Positions 36,301-49,680 of a stretch of 64,000 nucleotides of DNA are shown one piece after another. The notes under the pieces are model-generated. The model did no database searches. It was given only the letters and a program-made list of their open reading frames with translations, and was not told the origin of the DNA. Positions within the stretch are counted from its first letter, which is position 1, and every line of letters starts with the position of its first letter. The translations under genes were made by a program, and so were the position numbers. The DNA is from Zingiber officinale (lineage: Eukaryota > Streptophyta > Magnoliopsida > Zingiberales > Zingiberaceae), in assembly GCF_018446385.1 (NCBI RefSeq), contig NC_056001.1, positions 106,804,436-106,868,435 of the forward strand, written 5' to 3'.

Positions 36301-38511
36301 CTACTTAGCATCAGCCAGTTGTGGGATTCTGGACATAAGGTCAGGTTTTTATCATCTGAATGCTTAATCAAGTGCATAGATAACCCTAACATAAATCTAA
36401 ACGGGTTTAGGAAGGACAATATCTATGCAATTAACCTAACCATCTTTTCACTTAAGTGTCACTTGACACAGAAAGAAGAAATTTGGTTATGACATAGAAG
36501 AATGTCCCACACAAACTTAGAAACTTAACAAAGTCAAATGACTTAGTTAGAGACTTACCAAAATTATCTAACTTAGATTCAATAACCTGTAATGCTTGCC
36601 AACAAAGAAAGTAAACCAAATCAACTCAAATCAACAAATCAAACTCAAACAAATTATGTACTAGAATTGTTGCACCTAGACCTATTTGATTGCTATGGAA
36701 TAAAGTTAATAAATGGGAGTCTCTATTGTCTAGTAATAATAGATGATTACTCAAAATTCACCTGGGTAAAGTTTTTAAAAAATAAAGATGAAACATTTAA
36801 AGTTTTCAACAATTTCTATAAACAAACTGAAAATGAAAAAGACAACAAATCAAACGAATTAAAAGTGATAACGGAGGTGAATTTAGGAATCATAACTTTA
36901 ATACATTTTGCCTAGAAAATGACTACCATCACAAATTTTCATGCCCTAAATACCCCAACAAAATGGAATAGTTGAAAGAAAGAATAAAATCCTACTTGAA
37001 GCCTCCAGGATAATACTAAATGAATATCAACTTCCTAAATACTTTTGGGTAGAAGTTGTTAGTACAACCTGTTATGTACAAAATAGAACTACAAAAAATA
37101 AAAATTATAATAAGACTTCATTTGAACTCTACTATAATAAAATACCTAATATCAAATATTTTAAAGTGTTTGGGTGCCCAATTTACATACTAAATACAAG
37201 AGAATACTTGGAAAATTTTACCTCAAAAGTAGAAAATAGAATTTTTTGTATGTTACTCATTAAATAGTAGAGGTTACAGAGTATATAACAAAAATACACT
37301 AAGAATTAGAGAAACCATAAATGTAAAGTTTGAAGAATTTAACCTTAACTTAGAATGAACTCAAATTCAACCAATTGATTTTATTAGAGGTAGCAATAGT
37401 CAAGGGGGAGCAAGTGAAAACCTAATTCAAGAACATGAAGAAGAACATCACCCACAAGAAAATGAACAAACTAGAACCATAAGGGTCAACCCAAACCATC
37501 CACTTGAACAAATAATTAGTGACCCCGACCTAAGAGTCCAAACTAGGTCAGCTTTTAGAAACTAAGCTAAATAGCCTTAATTTCTAACATCGACCCCAAA
37601 ATAATAGAAGAATCATTAAGTGACCCAGATTGGATCTTAGCCATGCAAGAGGAATTGGCCCAATTTGAAAGAAATGAAGTGTGAACTCTAGTTCCATTAC
37701 CAGAACATAAAAAAGTAATAGAAACAAACTAAATGAAAAAGGGAAAGTTGTTAGAAACAAGACTAGATTAGTAGAAAAAGGGTTCAACCATATTGAGAGA
37801 CTCGACTACAATGAAATTCATGTCCTTATTGTTAGACTTGAATCAATTAGAATGTTGTTGAGCTATGCGGCCCATAAGGGTTTCAAATTATATCAAATGG
37901 ATATAAAGTCGGCATTTCTCAATGGATTGATTAAAGAAGAGGTATATGTAAATCAACTCCTAGGGTTTGAAAACTTAGAACATCCTAATCATGTGTTCAA
38001 ACTAAAGAAAGACCTTTATAGTTTATAACAAGCTCCCAAAGCTTGGTATGAAAGGTTGACCATATACTTAATCTCAAACAACTTCAAACAAGGTCAAGTA
38101 GACCCAACTCTCTTTGTAAAAACAATTGATCAAGATCTTTTTATAGCTCAAGTGTATGTAGATGATATAATATTTGGGCCAACTAACTCAAAACTTCTAT
38201 AATAATTTATAACATTGATGGAACAAGAATTTGAAATGAGTCTAGTAGGACAACTAACATTCTGCCTAGGTCTACAAATCAAACAAACAAATGAAGGAAA
38301 CTATGTTTATCAATAAAAATATACACTTGAATTACTCAAGAAATTTGGAATAGAAAACTCCAAAGACATTAAAACTCCAATGACCACCAATGTAACCCTA
38401 GATAGTGACCTAAATGAAAAATCTATAGACCTCAAATATTACAGAAGTGTCATAGGAAGCCTACTATATCTAACTACAAGTCGACCTGATGTTCTATTTG
38501 TAGTTAGTATG

Positions 38512-39767
38512 TGTGATGTTGGTGCAATTGACCTCCAGGATTTCGATGTTTGACAATATGACCAAGGGTTGACTCAAATAAGACTTGATGTTTGGGAGAG
38601 AGAAGTCTAGTCAGGACTAGATGACTAGCAAAGATAAGTCCTAACCAAAGGTTAGGCAAAGTGGAAGTCCTGATGAGTGAAGCCGGACCCTAGTGAGTGA
38701 AGCTAGGTGGTGGAAGTCCCGGTGATTGAAGTCGGGCCCTAGTGAGTGAAGCTAGGTGGTGGAAGTCCCGGTGAGTGAAGTCGGACTCTAGTGAGTGAGG
38801 CTAGGTGGAGGAAGTCCTGGTGAGTGAAGCTAGACAATGGAAGTCCTAGTGAGTGAAGCTAGGCAACCCTAGGTTATACTTGAATTTTGTTAATACTGTT
38901 CTAACTCAGTATTGCAGGGAAGCTCAGCTAGGTCGACGGGCTGACCAGGTAGCTGACACGAAACCCAGATGGGTCGAAGGGCTGACCGGACGTCTGACAG
39001 GTAAGTGAAGGTAAGTCACTGGAGGGGAGTGACTGTGAGAACGCGTTCCCGAGAAGGGAACTTAGGCGCCGATCTGACTTAGAACAATTTCGGAACTCTA
39101 AGTCGAGATCTTGACTAGATTTCGGTCTCGAAGAGACAGAATCTAAGTTATACTCTACTTGTTGAACTTAAACTGTGCTAACATCTTATTTTGCAGGGTA
39201 TATACATCATATGTTTGCCTCCGGACTAACGTTTTCTTGCAGGAAGCTGTTGGAAAACTGGGGTCCGGGCGCCCGGGAGGGATCCGGGCGCCCGGAAGGC
39301 GAAATTCTATCCCAATGTCACCTCGCCAAGTGGAGCTCACTGATTGGCTCAGCTACGTCACAACCAGGGTGCTCTGAAGGTTCCAGGCGCCCCGAACCTC
39401 ATATATAAGGAGGGTCAAGGCTGGAGTCAAAAACAACAACTCTCAATTCGATCTCTGGTGCTCCTGCGACGCTGCTGACAACGCTCTACCTTTCTATTCT
39501 TCATTTTTGTCAGTATTATTTTCTTTATTAGCATTCGTGTACTTTAAATTGTAAACATTTTCAAATTGCTAGTGAATTACCCATCGAAAGCACCCTTATG
39601 TGCTGGCCTTGGAGTAAGAGTCGACATAGACTCCGAACCAAGTAAAAAACCTACTGTGTCACTTCTTTTTGTTCATTCTTTTCCCGCTATGCACTTACTC
39701 TACGAAAATTTTGAATTCGATATTCACCCCCTCCCACTCTATCGAACGCTTACGATCCAACATGTGC
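38512..39767 (+). mobile_element. Solo LTR inserted in the first Copia element
   Basis: A 1246-base LTR (38517-39762), TGTTGG to CCAACA, flanked by TGTGA and TGTGC (4 of 5 match). It has no internal region. It is the same family as the LTRs of the element at 43201, sharing the GTGAGTGAAG minisatellite, GGGCGCCC palindromes and the TATATAAGGAGGGT TATA region (about 39402). A full element here has recombined down to one LTR. It sits in the reverse transcriptase/RNase H part of its host. Confidence 0.9.
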
Positions 39768-41987
39768 TAGGTATCAAACTTACGCTAAGGATTCACATTT
39801 GGCTAATGTTAAAAGAATTTTTAGATACTTAAAAGGAACATCCAATATAGGAATGTGGTACCCTAGAACAACCAATTTTGAACTTATAGGTTTCTCTGAC
39901 TCAGATTATGCCGGCTGTAAACTAGATAGAAAAAGTACAAGTGGTGGTTGTCAACTACTTGGATCATCACTTGTCAGTTGGGTTAGTAGAATGTAACACT
40001 GTGTCGCTTTATCTACTACTGAGACAAAATATATAGCACTAGAAGAATGTGTTGCACAACTACTATGGATGATGCACACCCTAAAAGACTTCAATCTAAA
40101 CTTTAAAAACATAAAAATGTTAATTGATAATATTAACTCAATCAATTTAACAAAAAATCCAGTACATCATTCAAAAACTAAATACATTGAAGTTAAGCAC
40201 CACTTTATCAGGGACCATGTCATTAAATGAGATATTGAACTCAATTACATTAAGTCCAAGTCAAACTTAGCTGACATATTTACCAAACCACTCCCATGAC
40301 AGTGAATTTAACAATTTACGTTGATAATTAGGAATGTGTTTCATAGACTAGGACTACTACTTTTAATTTTTTTAATAGTTTGCGAATTCTAGGAAAATAC
40401 TTTACTTTTATTTTCTAAAATTCTCATTTTCTTAGACTTTCAAAATTGACTTTAGCTTTAGTCTAGATCAAATCCATAGAAAGTATAATCCTATAGATCT
40501 TGGACTTGAGCATCTCATAAACACACTAGGTCTCTTTTAATTGTGCATTCAAAAATCTAGAAATGCGTGAGATGCATGGGCAAATTGTCTGGACTTAAGA
40601 TGCTTATATAAGTGCATCATCACAAGTCTGGGTGATAAATACGAAATAACAGTGATAAGGTTAAGTAATTCATCTTAGTCAAATATTAACTGGAGACATG
40701 TACTTAATTTGACTAACCAATTGAACACTGTTATCTTCTGATAGTCAGTTAGTAACTATCGGTTAGACATTTAAGGACAATTTTTAGATGACTATTTTCC
40801 TTAAAGAATATCAGATACAGGGGAGAACACTTTCAAATTTTTTTTTAACTTTCTCTATTGAAAATGAAAATTATGTTTTCTTTGGATTTCTTTTACTCAA
40901 AATAACTTAAAAGCATTTTGAATTCTTTTGAAAGGATCTTTTGAAGACATTTTTTTGATAAAGGATATTTTGTAAAAGTCTTTGGAATTCTTAAAAATTT
41001 TCTATAACAAAGGCCTATTTTGAAAATTACTGGTTATTTGAAATTATTTACTAACCTTGAATTTTTTTAACATTTACTAAAGTTTTTTTAACGTTTACCT
41101 AAAATTACTTTGAAGATTTTTCCTTAAAAATATTTGAAATCCTTAAAGTTAGGAAACTTTTTTAAAAATATTTCTTTGTTTAAAAAAATGTACTTTACAA
41201 CTACATCAAAAAACAAAAATTTTGTTTAAAAAGTATTTTGAAAATATTTCTAATTCTGGTTTAAAATTGCTTTTTTGAAACCTGGTTGTTGAAAAAGTCT
41301 ATTTTGAGATTGCATTTATTCTTGGAAATTTTACTTAGCAATTTTTAAAAAAAAGCTTACTTTCAAATAGTTTACCTAACATATTTTCTGGAAAATCATT
41401 TTGAAAAGCTTATAAATTTTGGAAACTTTCTCGAAATTAAGTGGAAATTATTTTTCAAACTATCTACATTGCAAAATGTAAGTTGCAAAATATATTTTAG
41501 AAAAATACTTTGAAATTTTTTTTGTTTTATTCAAAAGTTATCTTATTCACTTTGAAAATTTTTAGAAAATCACTTTTGAACCCATTCTTTCAATATTTTG
41601 AAAAGTTAGCTACTTTAGCAACTTTAAAGTTATTTTGCAAACGTTAGCTTTTAAAACCTATTTCAAAAATTAAATTAAAATTTCTTTTGTTCTCGAAAGT
41701 TTTGTAATTGTTTTGCAAAAATTTTATTACTTTCATGCTTACTTTGCAAGACTTACTTTGTCCCATGCTTACTCTGCATATTTTTTAATGAATGTCAAGG
41801 GGAAGAATTAGGATTTAAGTTAGAAAAAATCAAAGAAAATTAAACGAACTTAACTCTAAAAATTAATCAAGAGAACCAAACTAACTGTCTTATTTTAGAC
41901 TTCTCTTAAAATTATTTTTTGTTATATGTTTTGCATATTTTTTTATAACTCTAACCCAGGTTATCATTGCATAAAAAATGTGGAGAT

Positions 41988-43200
41988 TGTTGGTACAGTT
42001 TGCACTAATGATCTAACTCATGTTTTGATTAATGACAAGTGAGTTAAATTAGGTGTTGTTGTGATCTAATTTCTTAACCAAGTGTGCAGGAGTTGACGGA
42101 TCTGGAGGACCGGACACCAGGCTGAAATCTAGCTAGGTCGATTGAACCACATAGTTGGTACAAAGCCCAGATATGTCAAAGGGCCGACCTGATATCTGGC
42201 AGAAAGTCCGGTTGTGTTCATGGGACTTGACGATCGGCAGAAGTCCAGTTGGGTCTGCGGACCTGACAACTGGCATGAAGACCTAGTGGGTCAAGAGGCT
42301 AGTCAACCGACTGTAAGTTGATAAGTAAAGGTAAGTCACTGGAGGAGAGTGACTCGATAAGGACATGCCCCGATTAAGGAACAGTAGGCGTCAGTCCAGT
42401 TTAAGTCCATTTTGGATTCCTAAACTGAAACATTGACTAGTTCCTGGTCTAGGAAGGACAAGAGCTAATTATTATTACTCATGATGATTGTGCTAACACT
42501 TGTCTTGTAGGTTATTATTTTGTTTATTAGACTAACATATTTTGCAAGACAAGAAGAGCACAAGAAGCCTCGAGTAAACAATACCCGAGGTGTCTTCAAG
42601 CATTAGAAGGCACCTTGGCACTATTCATGGAAGGCGCCTTCGCTGCATGAAAGGCGCATTCGCTGCATAAAGGTTAGAACTCGTCGGTGATAAGGAGCAA
42701 CAAACTCGGGATTAGATTTTTTAAGTTGGAGGCGCCTTCAAGAATATGGAAGACGCCTTCCACACCCTTTATAAGGGCATCTCGACCAAGCTTTAAAACA
42801 CAACTCATATACAAGCTTCTACACGTCCGATTGAGATTCCAACTGCTTTGGCTTCCTGTTGCAACTCTGCCACGATGCTGATACGCCCGTCTACCGCTAA
42901 GAAGCCGCCCAAACACCGAGCTCGAGTCGACCATCTCTGAAAAAGTGTTTGGTAATATTAATCTTTGTAGTTAATTATTGCAAAGGATAAGTACAGTGTG
43001 TTGCACTTGTTTGGACTTTCTTACTCGATCCCCTCTTCCGGCAGTTTCAGAAGAGGTATTTTAGTGGATTATCCATCGATAGGTCCGCGGAACTTGAGTC
43101 TTAGAGTAGGAGTCGTCGAAAGTTCTGAACCAAGCAAAACCAACTGAGTTTTCCTTGTGTATTATTTTTCTTTAATCTTTTCCGTTGTGTAACTCCATTT
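41988..43200 (+). repeat. 3' LTR of the first Copia element, main part
   Basis: Begins TGTTGGTACAG after a purine-rich GTGGAGAT stretch and aligns along its length with 32186-33387. The last 59 bases of this LTR lie at 51624-51682, beyond the nested element. Confidence 0.88.
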
Positions 43201-45063
43201 TGTTGGTGCAATCGACCTCTAGGGTTTCGATGTTTGACAATATGACCAAGGGTTGACCCAAACATGACTTGATGTTTGGGAGAGAGAAGTCTAGTTAGGA
43301 CTAGATGACTAGAAAAGGTAAGTCCTAACCAAAGGTTAGGTAAAGTGGAAGTCCCGGTGAGTGAAGTCGGGCCCTAGTGAGTGAAGCTAGGTGGTGGAAG
43401 TCCCGGTGAGTGAAGCTAGGCCCTAGTGAGTGAAGTTAGGTGGAGGAAGTCCTGATGAGTGAAGTCAGACCCTAGTGAGTGAAGCTAGGTGGAGGAAGTC
43501 CTAGTGAGTGAAGCTAGGCAACCCTAGGAGGTAACCCTAGGTTAGACTTGAATTCTGTTAACACTGTTTTATCTATTGTGCTAACTCAGTGTTGCAGGGA
43601 AGTTCAGCTAGGTCGACGGGCTGACCAGATAGCTGACACAAAGTCTAGACGGGTCGACGGGCTGACCGGACGTCTAGCAGGTAAGTAAAGGTAAGTCACT
43701 GGAGGAGAGTGACTGTGAGGACGTGTTCCCAGGAAGGGAACATTAGGCGTCGATCCGACTTAGATCTATTTCGGATATCTAAATCGAGATCATGACTAGA
43801 TTCCGGTCTCGATGAGATTAAATCTAATTACTATTCTGCTTATATATAAATTATGCTAACATTCTGTTTTGCAGGATATAATTTATACTTACCTCGGACT
43901 AACGCTTTCTTGCAGGAAGGAGATTGTTGGAAAATAAGGGTCCGGGCGCCCAGAGGCAAGTTTTATCCCTATTGTCGCCTCACCATGTGGAGCTTGCTGA
44001 CTGGCTCAGCTACGTCACATCCAGGGTGCCCTGAAGGGATCTGGGCGCCCCGAAACTCCTATATAAGGAGGGTGAAGGCTGAAGCAAAGGAACAACAACA
44101 AGATCTTCTATCACGTGCTCTGTTGTGCTCCTGCGATGCCGCGAGGCTACTCCGACAAAGTGCTACTGTTTTCTGTTTCTAATTATTGTCGGTACTATTT
44201 CCTTAAAAGCATTTGTACTTAAACTTGTAATATTTTACGAATTGCTAGTGGATTGCCCAACGAAAACACTTAACGAGTGCGGGCCTTGGAGTAGGATTCG
44301 ACATAGGCTTTGAACCAAGTAAATTGATTCTGTGTTAGCGTTGTTGTGTTTTTCGCTTATTCCGCTGCCTACTCTATATGTCGATAATTTTTTTTAATCG
44401 ATATTCACCCCCCTCTATCGAATTCATGATCCAACAAGTGGTATCAGAGCATGTACCACTCTGATTTGGTGCAACTACTAATCAGGCAAAGGGGGTCTTT
44501 TTAAAGAAAAATTAGATATCATTTGTTCATAAAAAAATATTAAGACCATTTTTTCCCTCCAAAAATATTTTTGAAATTTTTATTTTCATTTTTCACCGTT
44601 GGTTAATATTAATAAAATATCGTATTTACCAAAATTTGAAATAATATTTTTATTAATATTGTTAATTAGTGAAATATTATATTGTTTCTCCAGCACTACT
44701 AATTCAAGACCAAGTCTTGGGATTTTTTGTTTGTTTCCTTGTGTGTAAGACTAATGTCTCTTCTAGAAGGATAGAGCATCCACGAACCACCTCCATATGA
44801 GATGTACGAGACATGAACTGTGGAGGATGCAGATGGAAACCTTTATTCTTATGAACGACCTCAATGGTGGCATGGCACTGAGAAGACCAACACAAAACTC
44901 AGAAGCAAACCAAAAGATAATAAAGTTAGTTTCAGATCCAACGGAAAAGCCTACTGAATTAGGGGATGCTCTTAAGGTTAGTATAGTTTACTAAAATATC
45001 CCTATCAGTAGTAGGTTAAATAATCTGCATGATGATTCAGATAAGTATGAAATTATCCCAAAT

Positions 45064-45816
45064 ATGGTGCATGATAATCTAGATCTATATAATTTAAATT
45101 CAATATCACAAAATAATCTAGATTCTGATCAAGTCAATCAAGACTCTGATCAATTTGACATCAACCATGACTTGGTCAAACAGAACAATGACCAAATCAA
45201 TTCAAATAATTTAGTTAATTTAGAAAATTTAAAATTAAGTCAACATTTAGACATAAGTAAGTCAAACATTAAAATAAATTTGAATTTAAAAATTAAAAAT
45301 GAGAAAATGGATAAAACTAATAAATACCTTAATAAAGTATTTAATAATCTAGATAAAATCAGTCTAGAAAATGATATCCAAAATCAAGATAATTTAATTA
45401 ACAAAAAATTAAGTTTTAAAGATAAGACTTATCTAATAAATTCCACTAATCATATCAACTTAAAAGGCGGAGAAAATACAAGGATAAAATCAAACACTTT
45501 GATAAAATCAAAACTAAATTTAACAAACTTAAAATTAAATGTTAACGATAACATATTAAACAAAGATAATCTAGAAAATTTAAAATTAACAATTAATAAA
45601 AGGTTAAAAGATAAACCTTTAAAGAAATATAATTCAAACAATTTAATTAATTCAAATTTAAAAATTAATAAAAACTTAAACTTTAAAAATAAACTATTAA
45701 AGAAAGATAATTCAATTAACTTAATAAAATTAAAATTGAATGAAAATTTAAACTTTAAATACATTCTTTTAAAGGATAATTTGACTCATCTAATTAATTC
45801 AAAATTAAACACTTAA
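45064..45816 (+). other. Asn/Lys/Leu-rich open stretch inside the second Copia element
   Basis: A 250-codon open frame made almost wholly of Asn, Leu, Lys, Ile, Ser and Asp in repeats such as LKINKNLNFKNKLLKKDN. It occupies the position of the AT-rich spacer after gag in the first element (about 34740-35300), which has similar composition. It is best read as low-complexity element sequence that happens to stay open; no known domain is seen. Confidence 0.6.
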
Positions 45817-46379
45817 ATTTAAATTATAAATTAAATAAAAATATAAAAGAAAATCAATAATTTAGGGGAGGCTTCAGAATAGTTGATACATCCAAAACTA
45901 ATTTACTTGACAGGGTAACCAAAAACTAACTTACTCGGCGAGGTAATTAGGATTAGTTCAAAAGGGATAATAGTTTAACTTGACCAATGGTACTGGTGAA
46001 GTATTGGATGATAGTACGTTAGGGAAGCTTTGTCTATGTATGTCTAGGAAAATATGACTTCGACCTGGTACATTTGGCTTAGTGGAACTAACCGAAGCTA
46101 TCCTTTACGGATCCTAACCAGTTAAACCAATGTTTTGTATTAAGTACAGTGGATAGGACTATTTGGAAAACCTCGAACACATGGTTACACTAATGAAGTC
46201 CAAGTAACTCACCATATCCTAGAAGTTGCTCCAAATAATGCCTATTTGTTGAGCCCAAAGCTAAACCTGAATCTAACACAAAGTTAAACCAAACCATAAA
46301 ACTGAGCCTAACTCATCTCACAAAATTATAGGATTCACTAATTGAAAACATAGATCGGGCGAGATAACAAAGGAATTAA

Positions 46380-49300
46380 ATTAAATTAAATATTTTTTTA
46401 AAAAAAACTTAAAAAATTATTTTTAAAGTTATTTTAAAAACATCAAAAATCTTTTTAAAAATTATTTTAAAAAAACATTAAAAATCTTTTTAAAATTTAT
46501 TTAAAAAATTATATTAAAAACTTTAAATTTTTTTAAAAATTATTTCAAAAAAATTTAAAAATCTATTTAAAAAGTTATTTTAAAAATATCTAAAAATTAT
46601 TTTAAAAATACATTTAAAATTATTTTAAAAACTTTAAAAATATTTTTAAAAATTCTTTTTAAAACTTTAAAAATCATTTTAAAAATTATTTTAAAAACTT
46701 TTAAAACCTTTATCAAAATTAATTTAAAAAACTTTTAAAAATTATTTAAAAAATAATTTTAAAAATCATTTAACAATTACTTTAAAAACATTAAAAATAT
46801 TTTTAAAATTTATTTTAAAAATTCTTTTAAAAACTTTAAAAATATTATAAAATTATTATTTAAACATTATTTTAAAAATCTATTAAAATTATTTTAAAAT
46901 TACTTAAAAATTATTTAAAAAATTATATTAAAAATCCTTTAAAAATTATTTAAAAATTTATTTTGAAAACGTTAAAAATCTACTGAAAAATTTATTTTAA
47001 AGAGTTTAAAAATCTTTTAAAAATTATTTAAAAAATTCATTTCAAAATCTATTAAAAATTCTTTTAACAACTTTAAAAATATTTCTAAGAATTATTTTAA
47101 AAACTTCAAAAATCTTTTTAAATTTTTTTTTAAAACTTTAAAAATATTTTAAATTTTTTAAAAATTCTTTTAAAAATTGCTTACAAATTATTTTAAAAAT
47201 CCTTTAACAATTATTTTAAAAATTTTAAAAATCGTTTAAAAATTAATTAAAAATTAATTTTAAAAAATCTGTATAAAAATTTATTTTAAAAAATCTTTAA
47301 AAATCATTTAAAAAATCACTTTAATAACGCTTTAAAAAATAATATGAAAACTCATTAAAAATTTCATTTTAAAAAGCCTTTAAAAATTTTATTTTAAAAA
47401 CTCTTTAAAAATTCATTTTAAAAACTCTATAAAAAGTTCAATTTAAAAATTCTTTAAAATTTTCATTTTAAAAACTCCTTGAAAATTCATTTTAAAAACT
47501 CTTTAAAATTTTCATTTTAAAAACTCTTTAAAAATTCATTTTAAAAACTCTTTAAAATTTTCATTTTAAAAACTCTTTAAAAATTCAATTTTAAACTCTT
47601 TAAAATTTTCATTTTAAAAACTCTTTAAAAAATTTATTTTAAAAACTCTTTAAAAAAAAATTTTAAAATTTTTTTAAAAGTTTATTTTAAAACTCTTTAG
47701 AAATTGATTTTAAAAACTCTTTAATAAATTCATTTTAAAAACTCTTTAAAATTTTCATTTTAAAAACTCTTTAAATATTCAATTTAAAAAATCTTTAAAA
47801 ATTTCATTTTAAAAACACTTTAAAATATTTATTTTAAAAATTCATTTTAAAAATTATTTAAAAATTCATTTTAAAACTCTTTAAAAATTCATTTTAAAAA
47901 CTCTTTAAAAATTGATTTTAAAATCTCTTTAAAAATTTCATTTTAAAAACTCTTTAAAAATTTCATTTCAAAAACTCTTTAATTAATATATTTTAAAAAC
48001 TCTTTAAAAATTTTATTTTAAAAACTCTTTAAAAATTCATTATAAAAACAATTTAAAATTTTCATTTTAAAAACTCTTTAAAAATTTCATTTTAAAAATT
48101 CCATTATAAAAACACTTTAAAATTTTCATTTTAAAAATTCTTTAAAAAATTCATTTTAAAAATCTTTAAAAATTGAATTTTAAAAACTCCTTAAAAATTC
48201 AATTTAAAAACTCTTTAAAAATTTCATTTTGAAAACTCTTTAAAATATTCATTTTAAAAACTCTTTAAAAATTCATTTTAGAAATTAGATAAAAATTCAT
48301 TTTAAAACTCTTTAAAAATTTCATTTTAAAAACACTTTAAAAATTCAATTTGAAAACTCTTTTAAAATTTCATTTTAAAAACTCTTTGAAAATTTCATTT
48401 TAAAAACTCTTTAAAAATTTCATTTTAAAAACTCTTTAAAAATTCATTTTTAAAATTCGTTTAAAAAAATCTTTAAAAATTTCATTTAAAAAACTCTTTT
48501 AGAAATTCATTTTAAAAACTCTTTAAAAATTCATTTAAAAAAAATGATCTCTTTAAAATTTCATTTTAAAAAATCTTTAAAAAATTCATTTTAAAAACTA
48601 TTTAAAAAATTCATTTTAAAAACTATTTAAAAATTTCATTTTAAAAACTCTTTAAAATTTTCATTTTAAAAACTCTTTAAAAATTTCATTTTAAAAATTC
48701 AATTTAAAAACTCTTTAAAAATTTGATTTTAAAAACTCTTTAAATTTTTTTTTAAAAAAAACTCTTTAAAAATTCATTTTAAAGAATCTTTAAAAATCTT
48801 TAAAACTTATTTTAAAAACTCTTTAAAAATTCATTTTAAAATTTATTGAAAAATTCATTTTAAAAACTCTTTAAAAATTTCATTTTAAAAACTCTTTAAA
48901 AATTCTTTTTAAAAACTCTTTAAAAATTCAGTTTAAAAATTATTTAAAAATTCATTTTAAAAACTCTTTAAGAATTCATTTTAAAAACTCTTTGAAAAAT
49001 TCATTTTAGAAGCTCTTTAAAAATTCAATTTAAAAACTCTTTAAAAAATCATTTTAAAAATTATTTAAAAATTTATTTTAAAAACTTCTTGAAAATTCAT
49101 TGTAAAAATACTTTAAAAATGTTTTCAAAAATTCTTTTAAATACTTTAAAAATCTTTTTAATAATTCTTTTAAAAAACTCTACAAATCTTTTTAAAAATT
49201 ATTTTAATAATTCTTTTAAATATCATTTTAGAAATTCGTTAAAAATTATATTAAAAATTCTTTTAAAAATCATTTGATTTTTTTTAAAATATCATTTTTA

Positions 49301-49680
49301 TATTTATTTAATAATTATTTTAAAAATATTTTAAATTTTTTATGAAATTCTTTTAAAAATCTTTTAAAATCATTTTGAAATTTTTTTAAAATCATTTAAA
49401 AAATTTTAAAAAAATCATTTTAAAAATATTTTTTCAAATCATTTTAAAATTTATTTAAAATTTATTTTTAAAATAAACTTAAAATAAATTTTTTTAAAAA
49501 ATTATTTTAACTTGAAAATTATTTTATAAATTATCTTTACTTAAAAATTATTTTATATCTCGTGAAACTGAAAATTATTTTAAATCTTTTTAAATTTAAA
49601 ATTATTTTTAAACTTAAAATTATTTTAAATCTTTTTAACTTAAAAATTATTTATTTTCAAAATTAACTTATAAATTTTTT
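46380..49680 (+). repeat. 3.3-kb AT-rich tandem repeat, 24-25-bp unit
   Basis: Over a hundred imperfect copies of a unit close to ATTCATTTTAAAAACTCTTT plus AAAA. Copies are most regular between about 47300 and 49080, and both ends grade into shorter TTTAAAAAT words. It lies inside the second Copia element and is absent from the matching position of the first. Confidence 0.9.

Noticed and set aside
45064-45816. 250-codon ORF as a host gene
   Set aside because: Extreme Asn/Lys/Leu composition and position inside a Copia element after its gag-like start.
46380-49680. CRISPR-like array
   Set aside because: Units follow one another without unique spacers, are imperfect, and lie in a plant retrotransposon.
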